The notes beneath the pieces were generated by a model that searched no databases, was not told the DNA's origin, and was given only the letters and a program-made list of their open reading frames with translations. 12,432 bases of DNA, taken from assembly GCA_023416175.1 (NCBI GenBank), contig JAEZIE010000134.1:1-12432 (forward strand), read 5' to 3'. Positions 1 through 6,985 of this stretch are shown one piece after another. Numbering within the stretch: position 1 is the first letter of the stretch; every line of letters begins with the position of its first letter. The position numbers and the translations under genes are program-made. This stretch comes from Bacillota bacterium. GTDB taxonomy: Bacteria; Bacillota; Clostridia; Christensenellales; CAG-138.

Positions 1-2
1 TG

Positions 3-329
3 GAGAAAATAGCTGCCGCAATGCAGGCGCTGCGCGTTACCCCGCTGTTTACGCTTGGTACCTTAAAGGTAGAGGCAATAGAGGATTATAAGGCGAGGAA
101 GCGCCAGGTCCTTGCAACCGGCGAACAAGCGCCGATTACGCTTCCCACGTCGGATATGGTGCGCCTCCTATTGGAAGGCGGGGCCTGGGTTATCGTGCGT
201 CCGTCAGGCACGGAGCCCAAGCTCAAGCTTTATATCGGCGCAAACGCGCCCACCGAGCCGGAAGTGGACGCGATGCTTCATGAACTTCTCTCGGATGCAG
301 ACGAAAAATTGTCCGCCACGCTTGCGTAG
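3..329 (+). CDS. Phosphoglucomutase/phosphomannomutase, C-terminal part (5' end outside window)
   Basis: This is the last 108 codons of an alpha-D-phosphohexomutase, which interconverts hexose 1-phosphates and 6-phosphates in the cytosol. The frame is open from base 3, so the gene starts upstream of the window. The diagnostic sequence is the phosphate-binding loop RPSGTEPK (bases about 198-221), followed by a K-L-Y-I strand typical of domain 4. The preceding stretch, L-P-x-S-D-M-V-x-L-L-L-E-G-G-x-W, resembles the PgcA type (Bacillus alpha-phosphoglucomutase) more than GlmM. PgcA-type enzymes supply glucose-1-phosphate for UDP-glucose and envelope glycolipids. The N-terminal catalytic serine loop and metal site lie outside the window, so substrate preference cannot be judged. 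The next gene starts 28 bases downstream, so the two may share a transcript. Confidence 0.93.
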   Translation, partial: EKIAAAMQALRVTPLFTLGTLKVEAIEDYKARKRQVLATGEQAPITLPTSDMVRLLLEGGAWVIVRPSGTEPKLKLYIGANAPTEPEVDAMLHELLSDADEKLSATLA

Positions 330-341
330 CGTCATGGAAAG

Positions 342-349
342 AAAGGAGG
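342..349 (+). promoter_or_regulatory. Ribosome binding site of the lipoprotein gene
   Basis: AAAGGAGG sits eight bases before the ATG at 358. It decides that start over the longer open frame, which runs back into the mutase gene to base 112. It also argues against the ATG at 334, which lies upstream of this site. Confidence 0.8.
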
Positions 350-357
350 CGGAAGCG

Positions 358-1143
358 ATGCGAAAAGTTACCCGATTGGCGGCGATCCTCATGGCGTTCC
401 TGCTGATCCTCACCGGTTGCTCAGGGAAGCAGGAGCCAAGCGATACGCTCGAAATCGGCGCGGCAGCCGCAAGTACGCCGCCTTCGTCCCCAGGTAGCAG
501 GGAGGAGGCCGCTCCAGAGCAAAGTCCCATCGTGAGCCCTTCCGCCGCGAAAGCTGGAGTTTCCGTCTCGGTCGCAGACAGCACCGCCTGGTATTTCCCT
601 GGTACGCTCTATGGCGGCATCGCCTACAAAAACGAAGGCAGCGAGCCCGTGGTGTTAACGGGCGCTTCCTTTACGTTTTCGTATTCCGGCAAGACACAGA
701 CAAGCGATTTTACCCCGGTCGCTGCGGAGCAGGATATCGTTTTGCCGGGGGAGACCGGCTACTGCACGCTTTGGCTGCCGTATGACGATGCGCTGGGGGT
801 GCCGGAAGATTTAAAAGTCACGGCCGAGCTTACCGCTGCTACCGCCGCACGATCCCCGCAGCCGCTTGCGGTGGCCGATGCGAGATTAATACAGAATTAT
901 CCCGGATTTGCCACGCTTTCGGGCAGCTTGAAAAACCCGGGCGCAAAAGCATGCGATCTCAATATGGTGTACGCAGCTTTCTATAATGAACAGAATAAAC
1001 TCTTGGGGGTGTGGTATTTTACCAGGAATGCCGTGCTTCAGCCGGGAGAGGACGCCGCGTTTGTCGTGCACCTGCAGGCGCTGCCGATTGAAGGGCTAGC
1101 GGAACAGACAAAGGAAATCCGGTTCCGCGCATTTGGCATGTAG
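358..1143 (+). CDS. Secreted lipoprotein with two beta-sandwich (FxLYD-like) domains
   Basis: This encodes a 261-residue protein of unknown function, predicted to be lipid-anchored on the outer face of the cytoplasmic membrane. The N terminus is a classic lipoprotein signal: basic residues at 2-6, a hydrophobic stretch at 7-18 and the lipobox L-T-G-C with the acylated Cys at 21. Residues 22 to about 75 are a Ser/Pro/Ala/Glu-rich linker. Two beta-rich domains follow. The first is at about 78-160. The second, at about 175-261, has the pattern G-x-x-x-L-S-G-S-L-K-N-P-G, then A-x-F-Y-N-E-Q-N-K-L-L-G and later L-x-P-G-E-D-A-x-F, which matches the FxLYD/DUF3426 type of extracytoplasmic domain. Such domains are often found in Firmicute lipoproteins without assigned function. 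The start at 358 is fixed by the ribosome binding site and the signal peptide. No promoter of its own is evident. Confidence 0.85.
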   Translation: MRKVTRLAAILMAFLLILTGCSGKQEPSDTLEIGAAAASTPPSSPGSREEAAPEQSPIVSPSAAKAGVSVSVADSTAWYFPGTLYGGIAYKNEGSEPVVLTGASFTFSYSGKTQTSDFTPVAAEQDIVLPGETGYCTLWLPYDDALGVPEDLKVTAELTAATAARSPQPLAVADARLIQNYPGFATLSGSLKNPGAKACDLNMVYAAFYNEQNKLLGVWYFTRNAVLQPGEDAAFVVHLQALPIEGLAEQTKEIRFRAFGM

Positions 1144-1160
1144 ATACAATTCGGTATAAT
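1133..1160 (+). promoter_or_regulatory. Sigma-A-type promoter for udk
   Basis: A -35 box TTGGCA (1133-1138, five of six consensus bases) and a perfect -10 box TATAAT (1155-1160) are separated by 16 bases. The -35 box lies in the last codons of the lipoprotein gene and spans up to its stop codon. Transcription would begin near 1167, giving a leader of about 77 bases before udk. Confidence 0.75.
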
Positions 1161-1181
1161 CCAAATCAATACAAAAAGATA

Positions 1182-1221
1182 GCGCGCGCCGGCAGGCTTG
1201 TATGCAGGCCTCCGTCCGCGC
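1182..1221 (+). other. GC-rich inverted repeat in the udk leader
   Basis: GCGCG (1182-1186) can pair with CGCGC (1217-1221), and an inner AGGC (1194-1197) can pair with GCCT (1208-1211). There is no T-run after it, so it is not an intrinsic terminator. It lies between the predicted transcription start and the udk ribosome binding site and might modulate translation or RNA stability. The helices are short, so this is a weak call. Confidence 0.3.
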
Positions 1222-1243
1222 ATAAAATGGGAGGAAGTCGTTA

Positions 1244-1906
1244 ATGGTCATATTGGGGATATGCGGAATGAGCGGAAGCGGAAAGAGCACGCTTGCAAAA
1301 CGCATTCAGGATTCGCTTTCGTGCAGTTGCCAAATCATCGGGCAGGATTGTTATTACCGCGATCACCCTGAACTTTCGTTCGAACAGCGCGTCCGCATCA
1401 ATTATGACGAGCCGGAAGCCTTCGACCATGACGCTTTATACGAGGATGTTTTGACCCTGGCTTCGGGGAAGCCCATCACCACCAAAGGGTACGATTATTC
1501 GCAGCACAGGCGTTCGGATTGGGATACGCTTTTAATCGAACCTGCGGACGTATTGCTGCTAGAAGGCATCCATATGTTCCAGGACGAACGGCTGTGCGCC
1601 ATGATGTCTTTAAAGGTGTACATGCATGTGGACGTAGACGTCTGCCTGTTAAGGCGTATCCGGCGCGATATCCGGGAGCGGGGAAGGGATATTGACAACA
1701 TCCGTGAGCAGTACCTTTCCACCGTCAAGCCGATGAACGAGCAGTATATCATGAAATATATCCAGGATGCGGATTTTGCCGTAATGCGCGGTGGAAAGAA
1801 CGTATTGGCCATAGACGCAATCAGCGCATATTTGACGGCTAAAGTACTGGCAGAACGGTTTGAGAAGGACGGGATGCTAAAGCAGCCATCCCTTTGCATG
1901 GATTAA
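1244..1906 (+). CDS. udk: Uridine kinase (nucleoside kinase family)
   Basis: Predicted cytosolic pyrimidine salvage kinase that transfers the ATP or GTP gamma-phosphate to uridine (and cytidine) to give UMP (CMP). The 220-residue length is close to the usual size of about 210. Visible motifs in order are: Walker A G-M-S-G-S-G-K-S-T (8-16); the substrate-site D-C-Y-Y-R-D (35-40), equivalent to D-S-Y-Y-K-D in Udk; N-Y-D-E-P-E-A-F-D (53-61); Y-D-Y-S-x-H-x-R-S (83-91); the Walker-B-like strand L-L-L-E-G (104-108); and the lid R-R-I-R-R-D-I-R-E-R-G-R (137-148) followed by a Q-Y and P-M-N-E-Q-Y segment typical of Udk. The ATG is preceded at eight bases by GGGAGGA (1229-1235). A consensus promoter lies upstream, and the transporter gene follows after 30 bases, probably on the same transcript. 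A related phosphoribulokinase-like nucleoside kinase is possible but less likely. Confidence 0.87.
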   Translation: MVILGICGMSGSGKSTLAKRIQDSLSCSCQIIGQDCYYRDHPELSFEQRVRINYDEPEAFDHDALYEDVLTLASGKPITTKGYDYSQHRRSDWDTLLIEPADVLLLEGIHMFQDERLCAMMSLKVYMHVDVDVCLLRRIRRDIRERGRDIDNIREQYLSTVKPMNEQYIMKYIQDADFAVMRGGKNVLAIDAISAYLTAKVLAERFEKDGMLKQPSLCMD

Positions 1907-1936
1907 ACGGCATAGTGCCGGGAGTAGGAGGTTCTG

Positions 1937-3103
1937 ATGGAGAAACCAAATCCCCCGCGACATAAAAAGACGCGATTTCGTAAATATCTGCTGCTGATCA
2001 CGTATGCGATCGTATTGCTGATGCTGCTCTATCGGATAGACGGCATCTGGAAGGCAATAGGTTCCGTGCTGCATGTGTTAGCACCTGTGTTTCTGGCGTT
2101 TGTCATTGCGTTTGTATTGTACGTCCCCATGAAGTTTTTTCAATTTAAGGTATTTGGCGGCTGGGAGTGCCACCGAAAAAAGGGGTTCCGGCGCGCATGG
2201 CGCGCAGTCAGCATGCTTTGTACGTACCTTACCGTGCTCGCGTTCCTGGTGGGCCTGGGAGCGCTCATTGTGCCGCGCGTGGTGGAAAGCGTCACCATAC
2301 TGGCCATGAACTTTTCCGGGTATCTCAACCGTTTCCAGGTATGGTCGGACGGCATACTCTCAGCGCTTACCATTAATCCCGAGGTCGGCGCGATGGTAAC
2401 GGGCCTTTGGGATCAGGCTGTTACGTTTATACAGGGGCTTCTGGGCAAGGCTGTGAGCGGTGCTTTAACGTTCACGTTCGGGTTTACCACGGGCTTGTAC
2501 CAACTAGTCATTTCCATCATGCTTTCCGGTTTTATGCTCTACAACAAGGATAAGCTCTGTATGCAGGTACGGCGGCTCTTTACTGTGCTGATTGGCACGA
2601 AGAACGCGCGCCGCTCGGGCGAAGTGCTGCGTATGGCCAACGGCATATTCAGCCGCTTTATTGTCGGCCAATTTATAGAGGCCATGATACTGGGCACATT
2701 GTGCTTTATCGGCATGACGATATTCAAAATGCACTATGCGCTGCTCATCAGCACCATCATTGCAATCACTGCGCTCATCCCCATATTGGGCGGGTTGATT
2801 GGCACGCTCCCCTGCGCGGTCATATTGCTTGTGATTGAACCCATGCAGGCCGTATGGTTTGTGCTGTTCATTATCATTTTGCAGCAGTTGGAGAATAACC
2901 TCATCTATCCGCGGGTAGTGGGCAATGCTGTGGGCCTTCCCGGCCTGTGGGTACTCTCCAGCGTCATTGTCGGCGGCGGCCTGTTCGGAGTCTGGGGAAT
3001 GCTGCTTGGCACGCCGGTTACGGCGGTCGTGTACCGGCTCATCCGCGAGTGGGTGCGTTCCAACGAAACAACCATCGGCCCGCCGGAAAGCCGGTGCGAT
3101 TGA
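1937..3103 (+). CDS. AI-2E family transporter (UPF0118 membrane protein)
   Basis: This is a 388-residue polytopic membrane protein of the AI-2E/UPF0118 family. Members are variously implicated in autoinducer-2 export or sodium/proton antiport, and the substrate cannot be read from sequence. A short basic N terminus (through about residue 16) precedes roughly seven to eight hydrophobic segments, for example around 17-34, 45-65, 94-115, 180-205, 245-262, 268-300, 305-325 and 348-375. The C-terminal family signature is clear: Q-L-x-N-N-L-I-Y-P-R-V-V-G, then G-L-P-G-L-W-V-L and a Gly-rich stretch ending G-M-L-L-G-T-P-V. The start is supported by GGAGTAGGAGG (1921-1931) five bases before the ATG. 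It lies 30 bases after udk, so it is probably cotranscribed. No terminator is visible after it, so read-through into the CotH gene remains possible. Confidence 0.88.
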   Translation: MEKPNPPRHKKTRFRKYLLLITYAIVLLMLLYRIDGIWKAIGSVLHVLAPVFLAFVIAFVLYVPMKFFQFKVFGGWECHRKKGFRRAWRAVSMLCTYLTVLAFLVGLGALIVPRVVESVTILAMNFSGYLNRFQVWSDGILSALTINPEVGAMVTGLWDQAVTFIQGLLGKAVSGALTFTFGFTTGLYQLVISIMLSGFMLYNKDKLCMQVRRLFTVLIGTKNARRSGEVLRMANGIFSRFIVGQFIEAMILGTLCFIGMTIFKMHYALLISTIIAITALIPILGGLIGTLPCAVILLVIEPMQAVWFVLFIIILQQLENNLIYPRVVGNAVGLPGLWVLSSVIVGGGLFGVWGMLLGTPVTAVVYRLIREWVRSNETTIGPPESRCD

Positions 3104-3144
3104 CAGGAAGTTCACGAACATTTTATGAATTTTGTACACATGCG

Positions 3145-3173
3145 TGTTCATGTCCCGCGCTTTATGGTACACT
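3145..3173 (+). promoter_or_regulatory. Weak candidate promoter for the CotH-VTC-DUF4956 cassette
   Basis: TACACT (3168-3173, four of six -10 bases) lies 17 bases after TGTTCA (3145-3150, a poor -35). The 182-base gap between the transporter and the CotH gene would allow a promoter, but neither box is convincing. Read-through from udk, or a different sigma factor, is possible. Confidence 0.28.
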
Positions 3174-3270
3174 ACATGCAGGAAAAAATGAAATGACATG
3201 CGCAGCTCTGCTTCGCCTTAACCTTTTAGAATGGCAGGCTGCAGAACAGGCGGCACTGGCGCGCCTGTGT

Positions 3271-3279
3271 AAAGAGGTG
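3271..3279 (+). promoter_or_regulatory. Ribosome binding site selecting a TTG start
   Basis: AAAGAGGTG ends six bases before the in-frame TTG at 3286. The protein from that TTG begins with a clean basic-plus-hydrophobic membrane anchor. The alternative in-frame ATG at 3193 has no good Shine-Dalgarno sequence and would place about 30 mostly non-hydrophobic residues before the anchor. Confidence 0.65.
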
Positions 3280-3285
3280 CCTTTT

Positions 3286-6200
3286 TTGAATCTGAAACGT
3301 ATTCCTTTGCTTTTTTTTGTGGTCTTGCTCTGTGCGGCAGGACTTTTTGTCGTATTCAAAATGGGCGGAAGTGCCCCAAACAGCAGCGGGGTAGCCATCG
3401 GGACAGTGCGTATCAACGAGGTCATGACCTCCAACAAGGGCGCGGTTCCCGATGAAAACGGCAAGTTTCCAGATTGGTTGGAGCTTTATAATAGTTCTGA
3501 CGCTGCTGTGGATATTTCGGGCTATGGGCTGACGGACGATATGCTGGTTGCCGCCAAGTGGGCGTTCCCCAGCGGCACGGTTATCCCCGCGAATGGCTAC
3601 CTTGTTGTATTCTGCTCGGGCGACGCTTTGGACGGCCCGCTTCATGCGGGCTTTAAGCTTTCATCTTCCGATCAGCTGATTTTAAGCAATACCACCGGCC
3701 GCCCCATCGATAGCATGGAGCTAAAAAGCGTCGCGGCGGGCGCGGCGCTGATGCGCAATGCGGAGGGCGCGTGGCAGGAGACGCTGCTGTTTTCTCCCGG
3801 CTTCCCCAACACCGAGGAGGGCGCCAATCAATACCGCGCCACTCTGCAGGTGAATATTGTGGACAACGGCGTACGCATCAATGAGTTTATGGCCAGCAAT
3901 GCAACCACTCTGCCCGGCCCGCAGGGCGATTATCCGGACTGGGTGGAGCTCTATAACACCACCGGTCAGGAAGTGGACATTTCGGGCTGCGGGCTTTCGG
4001 ATGAGGAAAACCAACCCATGAAATGGGTGTTCCCGGAAGGGACAAAAATTCCCGCAAACGGCGTGCTGCTCATACACTGCTCGGGCAGGGACGGTTTGAT
4101 TGATGGCGTATTGAACGCTCCGTTTTCATTGCGTGCATACAAGGAAAGCGTGGTGTTTTCCGATCCGAAGGGCGGTATCATAGACAACTACGCCTATACG
4201 GAGCAGCAGGCGGATATCAGCATGGCGCGTGTGCCGGATGGCACGGGGGAATGGCAACCGATGGCCCAGCCAACACCGGGCTACCCCAATACGGAGGACG
4301 GGTTTGCGGCCTTCAACAGTATGAGCGCCCTGCCGACGGGCGCTTTGCTTCTTTCGGAGGTTATGGGCAACAATGCTGGGTCCTACACGGCAAACAATAC
4401 TACGCCGGACTGGATAGAGCTTTATAACTCTTCCTCGGAACCCATCAACCTTTCCGGCTACTCGCTTTCGGACAACCCCAACAACCCCGCGCTTTGGCGG
4501 TTCCCGGACGTCACAATCGCGCCCAATAGCTACCTTATGGTGCTTGCAACCGGAAACGACGTAAAGGATACGCAAAAAAAAACACTGGAGACCAACTTCT
4601 CCCTTTCCGCTACCGGGGACGTGGTGCTTCTCTATTCGCCTGAAGGAGAGCTTTTAGATAAGCTCCAGCTGGGCCGGACGGGAGCGGACGTCAGCATGGG
4701 CCGTTCGGACGGAAAGTTATTCTATTACGCCTCCCCTACGCCGGGAGCAGCCAATGGAGAAGGGTCGCTGGGTATCACTGCCATACCCGCGTTTTCCGCG
4801 CTGCCTGGCGTGTATGAGAATGCTATTGCGCTGGAACTTTCCGCCAAGCCCAACGAGACCATTTACTACACCACGGATTGCACACCCCCCACACAAAACT
4901 CCACCCGCTATACCGGACCCATTTCCTTGGAGCACAATACGGTTGTTCGTGCCGTCTCCGTACGGGACGGATATATCACCGGCAGCACTGCCACGGGCAC
5001 GTTCTTGTTCACGGGGGACAACGTAAGCCACACGCTCCCCATCGTCACGCTTGTGACCGACCCGAAGAACCTGTGGGACGCTAAAACGGGCATATATGCG
5101 AATGGCGAAAACTACGATCCGGAACTTCCCTATGGTGAAGCGCTTGCGACAGCCAATTTCTACAAAGGCCGCGGCACGGAAGGGGAAGAGGTACAGTCCC
5201 AATGGGAGCGCCCGGCGAACTTCGCCGTGTTCGGGGACGAAACCAGGCAGCAGGTGTTCTCGCAGGACGTTGGTATCCGCATTGCGGGGGGCTTTGGGCG
5301 CGGGCGCGCGCAGAAGGGGTTCAATGTTCTCGCCCGCTCGGAATACGGCAATAACTCGCTCGATTACGCCTTCTTTGAAAACAGGCCTTATACGTCGTAC
5401 AAATCCCTCTCGCTGCGCGCGGGCGCACAGGACCAGAACCGCAGCAAAATACGCGACGAGCTTTCGAGCGGTCTTCTGGAGGGTACCGACGTTAACATAC
5501 TGGTGCAGGCGTACAAACCCTATGTGATGTATTTAAACGGCGAATACTGGGGCGTATATTTCATGAAGGAAAAGCGCAGCCGGTTCTTTGTAGCCCAGCA
5601 TGAGAATACGGAAGATGCGGACAATATGGACATCATGAAGGCGAGCTCTCTCGTTTCCCACGGCAGCAAGCAGGAGTGGCTCGCGCTTATGGGCTATGTG
5701 AAGAGCCACGATCTCTCCAACCGTGAGAATTATCAGTACGTCGCGGACCGCATGGATGTGGAGAGCTTCATGGATTACATGATCTGCGAGCTGTACGTGG
5801 GCAACTCCGATTACGCGAACATCCAGTACTACAAACTGCCCGGCGGCAAGTGGAAATGGATCTACTACGATTTCTGCTGGGGTTGGAACAATTACAACCA
5901 CCAGACGGTCACCCTGCGGCGCGGCACACAGCCCGCGGCCTCGGATCTGTTTAACGCGCTCTTAAAGAACGCGGGCTGGAAGGACGCCTTCTGCCGCCGC
6001 TTTGCCGAACTCATGAATACCGTATACGCGCCGGACCGCGTGATTGCGCTCATCGACGAGCTTGCGACTACGGTCGACTCTGAAATCGCGCGCGAGCGGG
6101 AAAAATTCAACGTCGCGACGTTTAGGAATGTGCCGCAGCACGCTGAGAACTTCGGCAGCTACAAGTCCTTTGAGACCAATATCGCATACCTGAAGGAGTT

Positions 6201-6288
6201 TGCGCAAAAGCGCCCCGCCGTCATCAAAACGCAGTTGCAACAGGAGTTTGGCCTCTCGGACGCGTATATGCAGGAGGTGTTCTCTTGA
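3286..6288 (+). CDS. Membrane-anchored CotH-kinase-family protein with three lamin-tail domains
   Basis: This 1000-residue protein is predicted to face the cell exterior. Basic residues precede a transmembrane or signal-anchor segment at about 6-24. Three lamin-tail domains begin near residues 41, 196 and 354. Each has the pattern (I-N/L-S)-E-x-M, P-D-W-x-E-L-Y-N and S-G-x-x-L-(S/T)-D. A chitobiase/hexosaminidase C-terminal-like domain follows (about 506-580; I-Y-Y-T-T-D-C-T-P-P). The CotH kinase-like domain spans about 584-1000, with Y-L-N-G-E-Y-W-G-V-Y (749-758), G-N-S-D-Y-A-N (839-845) and Y-Y-D-F-C-W (860-865). CotH of Bacillus is an atypical protein kinase of spore coat proteins. Related domains also occur in surface and cellulosomal proteins, so a spore role is not implied here. 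Cys864 stands where Bacillus CotH has the second Asp of D-x-D. The start is TTG. The gene overlaps the next one and heads a three-gene cassette. Confidence 0.88.
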   Translation: MNLKRIPLLFFVVLLCAAGLFVVFKMGGSAPNSSGVAIGTVRINEVMTSNKGAVPDENGKFPDWLELYNSSDAAVDISGYGLTDDMLVAAKWAFPSGTVIPANGYLVVFCSGDALDGPLHAGFKLSSSDQLILSNTTGRPIDSMELKSVAAGAALMRNAEGAWQETLLFSPGFPNTEEGANQYRATLQVNIVDNGVRINEFMASNATTLPGPQGDYPDWVELYNTTGQEVDISGCGLSDEENQPMKWVFPEGTKIPANGVLLIHCSGRDGLIDGVLNAPFSLRAYKESVVFSDPKGGIIDNYAYTEQQADISMARVPDGTGEWQPMAQPTPGYPNTEDGFAAFNSMSALPTGALLLSEVMGNNAGSYTANNTTPDWIELYNSSSEPINLSGYSLSDNPNNPALWRFPDVTIAPNSYLMVLATGNDVKDTQKKTLETNFSLSATGDVVLLYSPEGELLDKLQLGRTGADVSMGRSDGKLFYYASPTPGAANGEGSLGITAIPAFSALPGVYENAIALELSAKPNETIYYTTDCTPPTQNSTRYTGPISLEHNTVVRAVSVRDGYITGSTATGTFLFTGDNVSHTLPIVTLVTDPKNLWDAKTGIYANGENYDPELPYGEALATANFYKGRGTEGEEVQSQWERPANFAVFGDETRQQVFSQDVGIRIAGGFGRGRAQKGFNVLARSEYGNNSLDYAFFENRPYTSYKSLSLRAGAQDQNRSKIRDELSSGLLEGTDVNILVQAYKPYVMYLNGEYWGVYFMKEKRSRFFVAQHENTEDADNMDIMKASSLVSHGSKQEWLALMGYVKSHDLSNRENYQYVADRMDVESFMDYMICELYVGNSDYANIQYYKLPGGKWKWIYYDFCWGWNNYNHQTVTLRRGTQPAASDLFNALLKNAGWKDAFCRRFAELMNTVYAPDRVIALIDELATTVDSEIAREREKFNVATFRNVPQHAENFGSYKSFETNIAYLKEFAQKRPAVIKTQLQQEFGLSDAYMQEVFS
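6272..6279 (+). promoter_or_regulatory. Ribosome binding site inside the CotH gene for the VTC gene
   Basis: AGGAGGTG lies in the last codons of the CotH gene, five bases before the TTG start at 6285. It supports the unusual TTG start and translational coupling. Confidence 0.8.
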
Positions 6289-6971
6289 GCAAAACATTCC
6301 GCCACGAGCTAAAATACTTTATCAGCCTTGCGGAATACGAGTTACTCAGTCGCAAGCTTTCGCTAACCTTGGACCGTGATAAGCACGCCAAGAAAACGGG
6401 CAAGTACTTTATCCGCAGCCTGTATTTTGACGATTATATGGATACCGCCATGCAGGACAAGCTGGATGGAACCGATCACCGGGACAAATACCGTATCCGT
6501 ATCTACAACATGAGCGATAAGGACATCAAGCTTGAGCGTAAGCACAAAGAGGGCCAGTTTATCCAGAAAAGCTCTATCCCCCTTACCCGGCAGGAATGCG
6601 ACGCGCTCATACGCGGCAACTGTGCGTTTTTATTAAAGCGCAGCGAACCCTTCGCGCATGAGATGTATGCGGCGTTCCGCACTCGGCTATTAAAGCCCCG
6701 CGTCATTGTGGATTATGACCGCGAGCCATACGTGTTCCCGGTGGAGGACGTACGCGTGACGTTTGACCAGGATATCCGTACCGCGCATCGTTCCGTCGCT
6801 ATCTTTGACAAGGAGCTGCCCACTTACCCCGTCATAGAAGGGTACGGCATGGTGATGGAGGTCAAATTCAATCATTACCTGCCCGCGTATATCCGAACCC
6901 TGTTGCAGCCACTCGAAAACGCCCAGCGCAGCGCGATCAGCAAGTACTGCCTGTGCCGGAAATATGAATAG
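6285..6971 (+). CDS. VTC-domain protein (polyphosphate polymerase domain)
   Basis: This is a 228-residue soluble protein of the VTC/triphosphate tunnel metalloenzyme superfamily. Yeast Vtc4 uses this domain to polymerise the ATP gamma-phosphate into polyphosphate, and bacterial members are usually annotated as polyphosphate polymerase domain proteins. The tunnel residues are visible: R-H-E-L-K-Y (6-11), S-L-Y-F-D-D (45-50), K-Y-R-I-R-I-Y (68-74), K-L-E-R-K (82-86), V-I-V-D-Y-D-R-E-P-Y in the middle, M-E-V-K-F (191-195) and S-K-Y (219-221). The Arg, Lys and Glu residues expected to line the tunnel therefore appear intact. It starts with TTG, whose last two bases are the first two of the upstream TGA (TTGA overlap), and has its own Shine-Dalgarno within the upstream gene. 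The product in this organism, polyphosphate or another phosphoryl transfer, is inferred and not shown. Confidence 0.9.
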   Translation: MSKTFRHELKYFISLAEYELLSRKLSLTLDRDKHAKKTGKYFIRSLYFDDYMDTAMQDKLDGTDHRDKYRIRIYNMSDKDIKLERKHKEGQFIQKSSIPLTRQECDALIRGNCAFLLKRSEPFAHEMYAAFRTRLLKPRVIVDYDREPYVFPVEDVRVTFDQDIRTAHRSVAIFDKELPTYPVIEGYGMVMEVKFNHYLPAYIRTLLQPLENAQRSAISKYCLCRKYE

Positions 6972-6985
6972 GAGGAACATTCCTT

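Noticed and set aside
112..357. Long N-terminal extension of the lipoprotein frame back to 112
   Set aside because: It overlaps the well-supported phosphohexomutase C terminus. The ribosome binding site at 342-349 and the lipoprotein signal peptide place the start at 358.
3078..3103. CCGG-AAAG-CCGG inverted repeat at the end of the transporter gene as a terminator
   Set aside because: The stem is only four base pairs, lies within the coding region and has no following T-run.
2504..3199. 231-codon open frame on the minus strand across the transporter gene
   Set aside because: Its translation is rich in His, Gln, Arg and Asn with no domain pattern. It mirrors a clear AI-2E family gene on the other strand, so it is a shadow frame.
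2947..3285. Upstream in-frame extension of the CotH gene from 2947 or from ATG 3193
   Set aside because: Starting at 2947 would overlap the transporter gene in another frame. The ATG at 3193 lacks a Shine-Dalgarno, and the membrane anchor begins cleanly at the TTG at 3286.
5096..5527. 143-codon plus-strand open frame within the CotH domain
   Set aside because: It is Arg/Ser/Thr-rich and out of frame with the CotH domain, with no ribosome binding site. It is a product of GC-rich codon bias.
3286..6288. Naming the large protein spore coat protein CotH
   Set aside because: Only the C-terminal domain is CotH-like. The lamin-tail and chitobiase-like domains and the VTC/DUF4956 neighbours point to a surface role, and nothing here shows sporulation control.
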